NCBI GenBank assembly: GCA_023159155.1
Contig: JAJNNX010000029.1
Span: 248,001 to 312,000, forward strand
Reading direction: 5' to 3'
From: Ustulina deusta
Taxonomy: Eukaryota; Ascomycota; Sordariomycetes; Xylariales; Xylariaceae
DNA: 64,000 bases
In this document: in pieces, positions 13,066 to 23,550 of the stretch
Layout of the letters: every line of letters starts with the position of its first letter
Numbering within the stretch: the stretch's first letter is position 1
Translations under genes and position numbers: made by a program
Notes under the pieces: generated by a model
The model's database searches: none
Told to the model about the DNA's origin: nothing
The model's input: the letters and a program-made list of their open reading frames with translations, nothing else

Positions 13066-13613
13066 TCGAAGATGATGCCCTTTCACGCCGCCCTATTGCT
13101 CCTGATGGTGCTCAAGTAGAAGAGGCAAAGAAAACAATGGAAGCACAACAACCGCAATGCCAGATAACGAACAAGGGAGGTGTTATGCCCTCACTTGGAC
13201 TCAAGAGTAATACGCCGTATCGATTGCGGCAAGCAAAGTCTTCGTAAATAGTATAGGCGGTGAATATAACGAGATTTCGAGATTAGAGGACTTGACTAGT
13301 GTCAAGTCTGATGGGCGAATAGTTGCATCATGTTTCCTTGACCAAATGTCTAGTTAGGGCGGCCCTAGGCACGTATCGACGGACTACGTCGAAAATAATC
13401 TGTGAAAGAGGAAGGTCACTTTGTAATTCACTACACCAATTTCATCTCAGATCATTTCCATTTTCTGGCTTGATTTTGCGAAGGATTTCTGCGCTTGAAT
13501 TTCGAGTTCCCGATTGGCCGAGACGTCTTGTTGAATACAGTAATCTGCTGGTTCTTGATTTCACGTGGGGGCGCGCGGCCGCGGAAATATCGTTCTATGA
13601 AGATACTTGCAAG

Positions 13614-13622
13614 TATATATAA
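13614..13622 (+). promoter_or_regulatory. TATA-like element for the PAF-acetylhydrolase-like gene
   Basis: TATATATAA lies 57 bases upstream of the ATG at 13679, in a TATA-like position with a short leader. Confidence 0.4.
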
Positions 13623-13678
13623 CAACCCCAAGCCTGTGACCCTGCAATTGCCTCGCTTTGCTACCCATCGCCATTGCA

Positions 13679-14830
13679 ATGGAATCTAAGATGCGTTCAT
13701 TGAGGCTCTGTCTCGTCACATTTGGCCTGGAGAGCCTTCAGATCCTCAGCGCCGTTGCGGCCACAGCCATTCCACCCCCTACAGGGCCCTACTACGTTGG
13801 GAAAACTAGACGGCCGATACACCACTACTACAACCATGATCCTCTTGCCCCAAATAATATCACCACAGCCTTTTTAGCGACATTTTTTTATCCCACGACA
13901 CAAAAACCAAAAGCCCCTCCACAGCCATATCTGTGGAATGGGATTGCTGAATACTACGAGAAGCACTGGAACTACACACAAGGATTTCTCCAGTCCCTAA
14001 CTTCCACAGTCCAGTGTGATGCCCCTTTCCTCAAGGGCCCTGTTGGTCAGTCGCCATTTCCAACCATTATCTTCGGCCCCGGGGGCGGAGGGCCACCCGT
14101 TGATGGGAATACAATTCTTCTTTCCGAGTTGGCTTCGCACGGGTTTACGATAATCGGCGTGGACCATCCGTGGGATCAGCCGTACATCAAATTCCCTAAT
14201 GACGGTCCTGCGGTCGTGGGGACGGCCTGGGACACGTGGTTGACAGCCGAGCAAATCCCTGCCGTGTATGAAACGCGAGTGGTCGACAACAAGGCTTTAC
14301 TTGAGAGACTCCCCGAGATAGTAGAGAAACTGAACGCCCCGATTAACACGAGCCTTATTGGTGCTCTTGGATTCTCGTTAGGTGGAGCGTCCGCGATTGG
14401 CACCATCTACGACGAAAAAATCGTTTCTGGGCTGAACATGGACGGCTCGTTTTGGGGCAGGACAGCGGCGAACGACAGCAGTAGTGACGTTAAAAAGCCG
14501 GTATTTTTATTTGGCCAAGAAGGCCACCTTGGTGGTGACCCCTCGTGGGGGAGTTTCCCTCTGTGGCAAACGGGCCCCTTTCGATACCTGCTCGTTACTG
14601 GCACGACTGAACTCGACTTTTTCGATAACACTTTTTGGAGGCTTCTCGAACCTAATCCCAGACTGGGAGGGACGATTGATCCATATCGTATGATAAACAT
14701 CACGAACGCGTATGTAAAGGCTTTCTTTGATCTCACTTTGTTGGGTCGTAATTCGTCAATATTAGATGGCCCGTCTGAGGACTACCCCGAGGTCCTTTGG
14801 TATGACAAGTACGGAAACCAATATTCGTAA
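13679..14830 (+). CDS. Secreted PAF-acetylhydrolase-like alpha/beta hydrolase, catalytic His apparently replaced
   Basis: A single exon encodes 383 residues, starting at the first ATG after a TATA-like box. The first 30 residues are hydrophobic enough for a signal peptide. The fold pattern fits the platelet-activating factor acetylhydrolase family: a glycine-rich oxyanion region (FGPGGGG), the nucleophile elbow GFSLGG (S233) and an acidic site in NMDGSFWG (D255). Family members then normally carry His in a GTxHxxFxD motif; here the sequence reads GTTELDFFD, with Glu (E311) in its place. Several N-x-S/T sites fit secretion. Either the enzyme is inactive or another His serves. The family has esterase activity on short-acyl phospholipids; the substrate here is unknown. 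The gene is otherwise intact. Confidence 0.75.
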   Translation: MESKMRSLRLCLVTFGLESLQILSAVAATAIPPPTGPYYVGKTRRPIHHYYNHDPLAPNNITTAFLATFFYPTTQKPKAPPQPYLWNGIAEYYEKHWNYTQGFLQSLTSTVQCDAPFLKGPVGQSPFPTIIFGPGGGGPPVDGNTILLSELASHGFTIIGVDHPWDQPYIKFPNDGPAVVGTAWDTWLTAEQIPAVYETRVVDNKALLERLPEIVEKLNAPINTSLIGALGFSLGGASAIGTIYDEKIVSGLNMDGSFWGRTAANDSSSDVKKPVFLFGQEGHLGGDPSWGSFPLWQTGPFRYLLVTGTTELDFFDNTFWRLLEPNPRLGGTIDPYRMINITNAYVKAFFDLTLLGRNSSILDGPSEDYPEVLWYDKYGNQYS

Positions 14831-15257
14831 CCTTAATGAGTATAGAAGAAAGAAGCGAATGTTGATGAGAGCAGGTGGCGCGGAAGTTGGGTCAGGTACT
14901 CTAATAATTCCTGCATATCCAGAGCATAAGTAGACGCTCATGCGCACTCAGCCACATTGCACTGTTTCCAGCGCTTTCATGCTAAGTTTTTCCAATCAGC
15001 AAGCATGCTGGGTGCCTGTAATCAAAGGAACGTTGTCTGTAGAAGATATTATCATTCTCACCTGATAGACAGATTCGGAGTTATATGAAAACAGGCGAAT
15101 TATCACACCTCAAGGACTACGCTATTAACCTCTTACTTTTAATAGTAAACCCGTAGTTCTTTTATTCTTTCTACTTGGTTCAGTTATACTTATCTATACT
15201 TTCCTAAGCTTACTAGCCTAACTTGAAAACTTACTTCTTGCCCAAGAATTTTGAACC

Positions 15258-16260
15258 ATGACGGACTTTATTGACGTGGCAGTAATTGGAAGCGACCCAG
15301 CTGGCCTCACGGCAGGCGCCACGCTCGCCTGTCAACTACACATAGCGGTGGTAATTATTCGGCTCGAAGACCTACCGAAATTCCAAAGCCACTCACATGC
15401 CCATGCTCTCTGGCTGGGAGAACAAGAACCCTCAAGTGTTTCGTTCATCGACCAAATCCAACATTATCTCAGGTTACGCATCTATTCAATCCGCCGACGT
15501 CGCAGTCGCTAAGATTAAGAATAAGAACGATGCTTATTCCACTCTCTTGGATGCTGACGTAACTGCAATGAATGGTCCTTCCAAAAGGACATTCCAGCCG
15601 TAGGTTCATCTGATGTGTATCTAGACATCGAAGGGTATGCGGAGCTATAGACGAAGCGGATATCACCCAACAAATAAACTACGCTCAGTACCGAAAATAG
15701 AATACTGACAGGGTTCCAAGCTTCCACTGCCTATTCTGCCATGGCTATGAGGAACAGAGGGGCATCGTCAGTGGGTGTCTTGGGAGTCTTCTGATTGTCA
15801 CTCTCGCACTGGTGATTCATTTGGCAGAGAATGCAGCTCAACGAAGTGAAGCAGTCACGCTCTATACGCAGGTTAACGAGGAGCTTGCGGGCCAATTGCA
15901 GCCCGTGGCCAACTCGAAGTTTAAGTTTGAAGCTCGTCAGATCAAGCGTCTGATTAACAATCCAAACGCTAGCTCAATTACAGTTGAATTCGTTGATGGA
16001 ACTCAAGAAGAGGAGAAGTTCTTGGTATTACATAATCCTCTTACAGATGTGCAAGGACCGTTCGTCGCCCAGCTGGGGATCATTATGACTTCTATGGGCG
16101 AGATCAAAGCCGATGCCTCTGCCCACCAAACTAGTGTCCTCGGGGCTTTCGCTCTTGGAGATTGCATTACCGCTACAAGGTTATCCCTGGTGCAAATTCC
16201 AATGGCTGCAACGCTGCAGTAGCTGCCAGCACTCAGCTTCACGCCGAGAAGTATGGGTAG
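15258..16260 (+). pseudogene. Thioredoxin-reductase-like (GliT-type) FAD oxidoreductase pseudogene
   Basis: The start DVAVIGSDPAGLTAG is a degenerate FAD-binding GxGPAGL motif. Later blocks typical of this family follow in different frames: an HMPMLSGW-like stretch near 15397, a CHGYEE stretch near 15740 (the redox-site region, one Cys seen), GASSVGVLG in another frame, then a longer block 15812-16222 ending AFALGDC, and a tail matching the usual NAAVAASTQLHAEKYG that ends at a TAG at 16258-16260 in yet another frame. At least three or four frameshifts and stops separate the blocks, and introns of normal form do not rescue them. In fungi such enzymes often protect against dithiol metabolites or serve in clusters, but no cluster partner is evident here. 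Confidence 0.7.
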
Positions 16261-16344
16261 AATCCGATGTTCTAGATTTAATGTTGACTGTTGGATTTGA
16301 AAGTTCTTGGTCGAGGATGTCAGGGGCTTAATTCCTATGTCCGG

Positions 16345-16540
16345 AGTGGGCTATGATATAATCTAGCCCACCACCTAGTTCCGACCTGTTAGGTTTTACT
16401 CTGTCCCAATTGTTAGTTGTTGGGATAGGTGCCCTTCTCCCGTTCCCTTTTAAGGCAAAACTACATCCCCTAGAGCCATACAGGAATCTGTTTCCTACAT
16501 ATATTCCATGGCCCTCGTATGTCAATTCACGCTGATATGG
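16345..16540. repeat. Dispersed repeat relic, copy B (LTR-like)
   Basis: The 16-mer at 16391-16406 equals that at 13031-13046, with diverged flanks in the same order. The sequence continues as a C/T-rich stretch (16425-16450) reminiscent of a fungal LTR leader. It directly follows the oxidoreductase pseudogene. No open frame belongs to it. Confidence 0.4.
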
Positions 16541-17200
16541 CTCTTGAGGTCAGGCTGGAGCGCCGCGGCCAAAACAGGTCAACAGGCAGCTAACGGCCAA
16601 GGGGGCCGGCCTGATACTAAGGAACCGGAGTGTTAGTCAGCACAGACCGCACCGATGTTGGTCATTGTGCAAGCCATTCATTCGGCTGTAGCACATGTCA
16701 AACCTAACATTTTCCGGGGCGACCTTTCGGGCTGGTGCACGTCGTAAGGTTCATAGGGTAATAGGGTAGGACGAAGGGCGTGAACAACGCGTAACAGGCA
16801 ATGGAAAAGTAACATTGCTCTAAAGCTTTGGCAAGAAAGCCTGCGTTGAGCATATGCGCTGAGTGGACACCAAAAAGAACCGCATTGAAGCGTTATTGCA
16901 AACACATTCTGTCGTGCAAATAACCCATTGAAAAGTGCCTACACAAAGGAACCTATTGAGGCCATTCATTAGGTTACCTGGTCGATGTAGGTACCTAGCC
17001 AACAATTCTCGCCCCCTCCATCATTTCCAAGCTTCCTACCTCATCAGCCTCCTCTCTTCTCCCATCTCGACATTTTGATTTCTCAGTTGAGCTCCACCAC
17101 GAGACTTCTCCAAGTCAGCAACCACATTTCCTCATGTGATGCTGCTCTCGCGGAGCTCCACACACGCGAATCACCTCCCTCACATCCACAGAGTCCCAAG
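16541..17200. other. Intergenic DNA and likely promoter of the next gene
   Basis: No gene is recognised. The last 150 bases are pyrimidine-rich (TCTTCTCCC, CTCCTCTC), typical of a fungal core promoter or leader, preceding the ATG at 17201. Confidence 0.35.
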
Positions 17201-17908
17201 ATGGATGCAACCAACCCAGACGCCAACGCCACTCCGCAGGAGGCTCACGAAGCAGCGTGGAAGGAGCAACAAGCGATGTGGGACGAAATATATCCAGAAC
17301 CAACCAACCCCGACCAGGGCGGCGACCAGCTATTAAGCGACGACGTCGCAGAAGCGTGCAGTGAGTCATGATATCTCGACCTCTACCAAAGCAGCGCAGT
17401 GCAGTGCAGTCTAACAAAAGCCCTAGTATCGTTCGCCGAGCAGCATCTCTCGGAGCTGGAGCCCTGCATAGACCTGATAGAGACACAATACGCGACGCGC
17501 GCGCCGCACGAGATGGACGCCTTCCTGGATGCCATCACAGCCGTCCTGCCAATACTCTGCCGACGCCTGCACCTGGCGCGGGCCCTCGCGACAAGCGTCA
17601 GCCAGTACTGCGAGGATCCCTTCATCACGTTCAGGGCCATGGGGCTGCGGATCGAGGTCCGCGTGTACGCGGGGCGGCTGCATGTTTTGGCGCGCCGCAT
17701 CCTGCACCAGTTGAACGCCATGCGGGCGGAGGGGCGCGCACAACCAGAGGTGCATGTTCCGGGGGATCGCGGGGAGGAAGCGCCGCGGGCGTGGAAGCGT
17801 CCGGTGGTTACCCCTTGGCGTACGCATCACACTCGACGTCCGCTGGGCAGGCAACGATTATCTTGCGATTTGCGGTGGAAACGGGAAGCGCGGGGGCGTC
17901 GGAACTAG
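17201..17908 (+). CDS. Hypothetical protein (213 residues)
   Basis: Two exons (17201-17360 and 17427-17908) are joined across a 66-base intron with GTGAGT donor, CTAAC branch and CTAG acceptor, keeping frame. The N-terminal third is acidic and hydrophilic; residues about 55-130 (SFAEQHLSELEPCIDLIETQ onward) look like an all-helical domain with regular Leu spacing. The C-terminal 60 residues are Arg-rich and low in pattern, so the true 3' end may differ: a competing frame runs through 17368-18000, and a further acidic frame lies at 18043-18225. I do not recognise the family. Confidence 0.45.
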
Positions 17909-18365
17909 AGGCATGGGGGGGTATACACTACGGCGAGCGGAGTAGGAAGGAAGGATCGAGGGGGCAGTTGGTTTGTGGGGGAGGATGGAGAGGTGGTTGA
18001 TTGGTTTGCAGCTCTGAGAACTCCGGATGATGCGGTAGTGAGTTGAAACTCGAAGCCAACCTCGACCAAGATGCCGGTGGATCTTCAGGATCGGAAGCAG
18101 TGGGGGATCTGGTAGATTCAGCGATACCGCATGATTCAGACGATAAAGGATATTCTACCTCATCGTATTCGTCTATCTCTACGGAATTGCGAGGGAAGTT
18201 CATGATAATGGCAACGACAGACTAAAACAGGGAAACCGGTCACTACCGAGATGAAACAGCACACAGAATAGAGTAATAACTCTAATGCCACTATCTAAGT
18301 AGTTACGATGCGAATGTCTAGAGCCGAAAGGCGTGATTCCGGAACTCTTCAGTTGCCGATCAAAC

Positions 18366-19430
18366 TCACAGTTCAGGCAGCGGGCTACTCTGCTTACTCC
18401 TCCCCATCTCCAGAACCAACGCCTTGGTCTGCAGATCGGCCTCCACACCCCTCCATTTCCGGCCATGACGATGTTGCAAGCAGATCTCCCTGCCGTCCGC
18501 GGGACAATAGAGCCAGCAGGCCCACTTGGCCCAATTGCCGTCCTTCATCTGCGCGCGGGCGCGCTGGCCGACGTGATCCTCGATGAAGTCGCCGCGGGCG
18601 AGAGCCAGACGGCTGGGGAAGATGCGGGCGAGGTAATGCGCCGTGGACGCGACGTGCGGCTTGTCGTGCCAGAAGAACAGGGGCGTCAACGGCACCGCGA
18701 CATCCGGTCGCGACGGCGGGAAGAAATCCCCTTTGAGTTTCGCCGTCAGGGCCCGGAGCGTGGGGAACTGCAGGACGTGGGCGGACGTCGCGTACGACAG
18801 CATGCGTATGGCTGGGAGACAGACGTATTTCACCGGCGCGCTGCCGCCATCCGCCTCGGAGGCCTGCATGACTTCCAGCAGCGAACCCAGCGGAATGTCG
18901 CGCACTAGCGGCCAGTCGTGCTGTTGGACCCAGACGTACGGTGTTTCGGTCAGTCTGAGCGCCGAGCGCACCGCGAGTCCAAAGCCGAGACGGGCTCCGG
19001 GCTCTATGAACGTCACGCGTCTATCGTCTGTCTGCGCTGTTGAGAGTGCGACGTGATTCTCCGCGAGACGGGGTGATCCGTACTCGGCGAAGGCATGGCC
19101 GTGGACGAAGACTCGCGAAGTACCCTCTTCCGCTTCCGGGTACCATTCCTTCAGAATAAGTTCCTTCACGTTCACCTTGTAGAGCTCGACCGCCTGCGCG
19201 CCTTCGGCGGTGATCTGGCCCTTTTTCAGGCGCATGCACTCCCCGATCCGGTCATATGTGTCGAAGACAACAATGGCTCTGCATGATAGAAGGGCCGGAC
19301 AATGTAGCTTAAAGGAGCCCAGTATATCTGATACCAAGTCTGTCGAAGGTGCAGATGGAGTTGGCGATGTTGTGATGATGAGCGTCACCAGGTCTGTCAG
19401 CGGGGTGGCTGCACCATCCTGGGCAGACAT
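18366..19430 (-). CDS. Conserved-looking uncharacterised protein (354 residues)
   Basis: One uninterrupted minus-strand frame starts with ATG at 19430. Features: an N-terminal segment TLIITTSPTPSAPSTDLVSDIL, a possible Rossmann-like strand (AIVVFDTYDRIGE), then VSFIEP-like and VWVQQHDWPLVRD blocks and an aromatic C-terminal block KWACWLYCPADGREICLQH. The arrangement recalls hypothetical proteins with a glycosyltransferase-like nucleotide-diphospho-sugar fold, but no DxD motif is certain. Codon use is strongly GC-biased at third positions and the opposite strand has no equally good frame, supporting real coding. There is no signal peptide. Function is unassigned. Confidence 0.6.
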   Translation of the reverse strand: MSAQDGAATPLTDLVTLIITTSPTPSAPSTDLVSDILGSFKLHCPALLSCRAIVVFDTYDRIGECMRLKKGQITAEGAQAVELYKVNVKELILKEWYPEAEEGTSRVFVHGHAFAEYGSPRLAENHVALSTAQTDDRRVTFIEPGARLGFGLAVRSALRLTETPYVWVQQHDWPLVRDIPLGSLLEVMQASEADGGSAPVKYVCLPAIRMLSYATSAHVLQFPTLRALTAKLKGDFFPPSRPDVAVPLTPLFFWHDKPHVASTAHYLARIFPSRLALARGDFIEDHVGQRARAQMKDGNWAKWACWLYCPADGREICLQHRHGRKWRGVEADLQTKALVLEMGRSKQSSPLPEL

Positions 19431-19805
19431 TTTCTCTCACCGGGGCCCCACGGTGTTCTTCGCGCGGTTAGAGGGCTGGTTACCATATGTAGAGCGGGGA
19501 TTGCAAGTCATTTTCAATCAAATGGGCCAGCGGTTACTTGTTGAGTCTTCACATTATTGTTAGAAATGCGGTACCTACAATGATAAGGTAACTGAGAATT
19601 TGGCCTGGTAACTAGACTGGTCCCCAGGTTTTGGTGTGGGGCGTTTGTTTCCTCTGGCAGCTGCAGACAAATGGCAGCCGTTCCAAAATCCATCTCAATC
19701 AACTAAACACTCTGATCGAGAGACGTATTTCTTTTAATTAGGTACTATTTTACCTGGGATTTGTAACGCTTTTTTGATATGTTTCGATACTAGAAGTCTT
19801 ATCAT

Positions 19806-21028
19806 CTAGCCATAATAAGTGGCGTATGAGGAACCACCCTCCAAGGCCTTCGCAAACTCCAATCCGATGATCTCATCTGCGTTCATGTCAGCATCATATG
19901 AAACTGAGAATCGACATCAACTTACCAGTCCGAGAGGATGGATGCAGCGAATCGTACCTGCGAATCATAAGCCTCAATTTGTGCGATGGGGATTAAGCAC
20001 TGACCATAAGAAACTGGAAAGCGGGTGCTCCGGGTTAACGCACGCGTGCTGGGATAGAAGGTCTGGGCATGTGTTATAGAAGCCCGTCACGTTGGCCGGC
20101 GCATCCAGGTACTTTCCAGGCGACTTGATAATATCAAGAATGATCTGATGGGTATTGAAAATGATGAATGAAGCACCGGGCCACCTCTTCTGGATGAGTA
20201 GTTGGAACGGTACGCCGTATTCGTAGATGGCGTTTACGGTCGTTGTATATTCAAGGATCTTCTCTTCGTATTCTGCCATGTTATACGCCGTTTTGTTAGG
20301 CCAATAATTCACGTCACCAGCGCCTCCGTTCTCCATTGCCGCATATAATGGCGATAGTTCTAGAGGCGCCTGTGTGAAAAGCGCAAATCGCCGGCCTCCA
20401 GTGCTGTAAACCTCATCAAACAATGACCAGACGCAATCAATATAGTCAGAGATCGTTTTCCCCTTTATCTGCTGTCCACGTAGAAAGCCACCTTTCCCCA
20501 GATCATTGGTGCCGATCCACAGGGTGTACACAGAATTCTCCGGCGTACGACCCTGGAGAAACGTCGTATTGGGGGTAGTGGTTGCGTATTCAACATCAGC
20601 TTTGAAAGCCGGGACCTCGTAGTCAATGACAGAGGGGAATGGACCATTGATCTGGTCAAAATATCGAAATACAATTTCATTTGAACAGACTGCGCCGGAG
20701 ACTATTTCAAGTGATTAGACGCCGTGTCCTTCCATGACACCGCATCCGGTCATGAGGCCGTTCGGTTTTGGCACTTACCGGCATAGTTATACGTTGTAGC
20801 TCCGAGTTTCTGGGACGCATAGTAAGGCCACGAATAGCCGCCCGCAGCAGTGACATTCGAGTGTGGCATCACGGTACCCAGGGGTGGTGCAACTCCACCA
20901 GAACGAATGAAGTATTGTAAACGCCCTTCGTCGGTGTAGCTGTCGCCGAACAGGATCAAATTCTTGACTTTAGGGCAGCCATTGATCCCGGCAGCAAAGC
21001 TACCGAGCAATAAGTCCTGGAACAGCAT
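19806..21028 (-). CDS. Secreted GDSL/SGNH esterase (CE16 acetylesterase-like)
   Basis: Four exons (21028-20779, 20701-20005, 19957-19926, 19876-19806) join in frame to 349 residues; the third exon is only 32 bases. Block I is NLILFGDSYTDEGR (Ser nucleophile), a conserved Gly block is YNYAVSGAV across the first splice, block III is WIGTNDLG, and block V is YDSLHPSSRTDE with the Asp-x-x-His pair. These are the four SGNH blocks of fungal carbohydrate acetylesterases of family CE16. A short hydrophobic N-terminus (LLLGSFAAGI) may be a signal peptide, and multiple N-glycosylation sequons fit secretion. Predicted action is removal of acetyl groups from plant-wall oligosaccharides. All catalytic residues are present, and the final TYYG end is family-typical. 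Confidence 0.85.
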
Positions 21029-22640
21029 CGCGCCGGGAAATTGGGCCTGACCGATACGGGAAAATCGACGAAGGTGAGGGGAGAGCTTTCCTGGAAACTC
21101 CACTCAACGAGGGTGCGATTGACATTTATGCCCAGAGGGCTGTCCGTCAGCCATCTTCTTGTCATAATCCCCAAGGTTACATTGATAAGCATGCCGATAG
21201 GCACACCCCAAATTCTGCCATAAGCATTCAACTACTTAGTGTGGATACACATGAACCACCAACTTCCGAATATCCCGCATACCCACATGGCAACTCATTC
21301 ACCAGAGATCTGTATCTGAATTGGTTGGCATCCGTCAAGCGGGAAGGCCAATGGGTAGATGAAGGGAACCAACCCGACTGTAGCTTAGAGCTGATGATAT
21401 TCGAATCTAGGTGGAACTGTATATTCGTAGTCATATACAAGATAGGTATCTAGCAATTTTGAGTCAACACTCTACACATTCAGCAAGAGAACCGTACGTA
21501 CTGTACAGCAGTGGAATAGGAGAGATGACTATCTGAGCTGAAGAGCCGGGGTATAACCCATGGCGGTGTCCCCTATCGCCATGGTTAACACGTGCTCGAT
21601 ACTACGTGGGGATCCTCATGAGCTACAATATGAGCATGATTCACCACGGAGAGAAGAGGTGGACGGAGAGGATAGAAGGGAAGACGGTCGCTGTAGGATA
21701 AGCGCCAATGCAGAGGTGAAGAGATTGGTTGTTGTAGCATTAAGCTATGGTGAACTCCACTGCGGCTCGGAAATACCCGATAGCGGTATGAAGCCACAAG
21801 GGCTTATGTTTGTCTGGATGCATATCAATGCTGGGACGTCGGCTTCAAGTTGACTACGCATAGCCGGGCGGTTGGACGGTGCTGAATGTGAAGGTGCTTC
21901 AAGTCCATGATATCACTATATCCGCGATATAGTTGTCCTTTGCCAAGGGGTATCATGAGTACCTATAGTGAGACTAGCATAAGGAGGAAAGGTAGTAAAG
22001 CTACGAATAGTATCCAGAGCAGGCTTGCTAGCCGTCATGAGCGACATGTACATGCCGAGAATGGTGTGCAATATGCACCGGTACACATCTCGGAACCTGG
22101 AAGCCAATGGCGAGGGGATTGATACTAGGTAGGTCCCTAACTCTCAGAGAGGACGACTTTACATAGGACGTCAAATCCAAGGTCATCAGGTAGGTATGCT
22201 CAGCCAGAGTGCTGCTGTCTACAGCATTGCTGCTTGTAGACCTTCAATGTACCTGGCGATGTACATCAGATACCTGAAATGCCGAATGAGTGAGAAGTCC
22301 CAGCGATGGATCATGTTTCCAGGCTTGTTGCCTAAATTATTCTGGTAGGTACGTAACTTATTGATGTAGTATAAATTCACCAAGCAGTCTGATCTGCCTA
22401 GGTACCTACCTACTTAGTAGTGTACCGGAGAAATGGCCATCGAACTCAACCAGTCAAGGAGACTGGATACCTGAGAAATGAATGGCACTAAAAACCTGCT
22501 TTTTCTCATTGGCTGAGGAACCACAGCCTCAACCAATCAGAAATCATAACAAATACAGTGTGGAAGGTACAATAGACCCCAGTCCCCATAGAAATGGACA
22601 GTGGGCCCCTGCAACACCGATCATTCTGCCACGCTCCACC
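21029..22640. other. Intergenic DNA
   Basis: No convincing frame on either strand. TAGGTACCTACC-type repeats occur near 22330-22420. The left part probably contains the promoter of the esterase gene, which is transcribed leftward. Confidence 0.4.
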
Positions 22641-22653
22641 GCCTTCGCCTGCC

Positions 22654-22790
22654 TATATAATCTCCCTCCCCGCTCCCGGCTTTTACTCTCTTTTCCTTCC
22701 TTTCTTCTCCATCCCAGTGCACGGGCTTTACGCGTCACAGTGAGGAGCAATCCGAGTGCGTGTTTTTGCTAGTTGAAAACTATACTATGA
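22654..22790 (+). promoter_or_regulatory. Orphan promoter-like block (TATA plus pyrimidine-rich tract)
   Basis: TATATAA at 22654-22660 is followed by about 60 bases of nearly pure pyrimidine on the plus strand (CTCCCTCCCCGCTCCC...CTTTTCCTTCC), the classic layout of a strong fungal promoter. Downstream, the first ATG (about 22786) opens only 12 codons, with a possible GTAGGG donor after nine. No long frame follows before the converging zinc-finger gene. A noncoding transcript or a gene with a tiny first exon is possible. Confidence 0.35.
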
Positions 22791-23550
22791 CCACTCCTAT
22801 TTGGCTTCTGCCGGGTAGGGAATTTTTGTAAACACCATCCTGGAATGGAGATTCTTTTGTCTTTTCATCACCGTCGTTCCCGTGCTGGAGCGAGGCGAAG
22901 AAGAAACCAAACTCTCCTCCATTCGCAGCCTGACGCCAGATAATTCATGTCCTAATCTAGAAAGAAATGTGAATTGCGGCTGATGAGAATCATTCTGGCC
23001 TACTCGAAGATTTTATCGCGTTATTCTGTGACTTCATTATACGCACATAGACACTGACCGTCTGGCTCGCTCGATCGCGCTCCTGTTTCTACATGGCCAA
23101 ATAACTACACTTTGTAGGACGTAGAGCAGGGCTCATTCCTATTGCATTCCTTTCTCCCACCTGTGGTGAGTCTGACTATAATGATGCATCTACATGGCTA
23201 TTGATATGACTATCGATGTGTCAACGAGATCATGACGGTAATGCTAGGCGGCTTCCCCAAAATACCATGCAAACCTCCACATGCTTTGGTGATGGCCAGT
23301 GAGCCAGGCTTCTAGTCCAGTATCCATTTTTTGCCTCTCGTGCGTCGCGACGGGATGCAACTACCTTGTTGTAAAACTCAGGTCTCGCGCATCACGGGAT
23401 CACCGCATCTCGGCGTGGCGCGGCGATTCTTCTAGACGGCCACATCAGTAGTCCACAGTCCCAGTAGAGAAAGGCCATTCCTGACCTCGACGCGATAATC
23501 TCAGCCGTCCATGGTAGCTTCGTTGTATGTGCACTTTACTGAGCCCATAT
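22791..23550. other. Intergenic DNA, possibly transcribed
   Basis: This lies between the promoter-like block and the 3' end of the convergent zinc-finger gene. No frame above 60 codons is credible. Nothing else is recognised. Confidence 0.35.

Noticed and set aside
18308..19563. Plus-strand frames of up to 191 codons opposite the 354-residue protein
   Set aside because: Shadows of the minus-strand gene; Arg-rich low-pattern translations.
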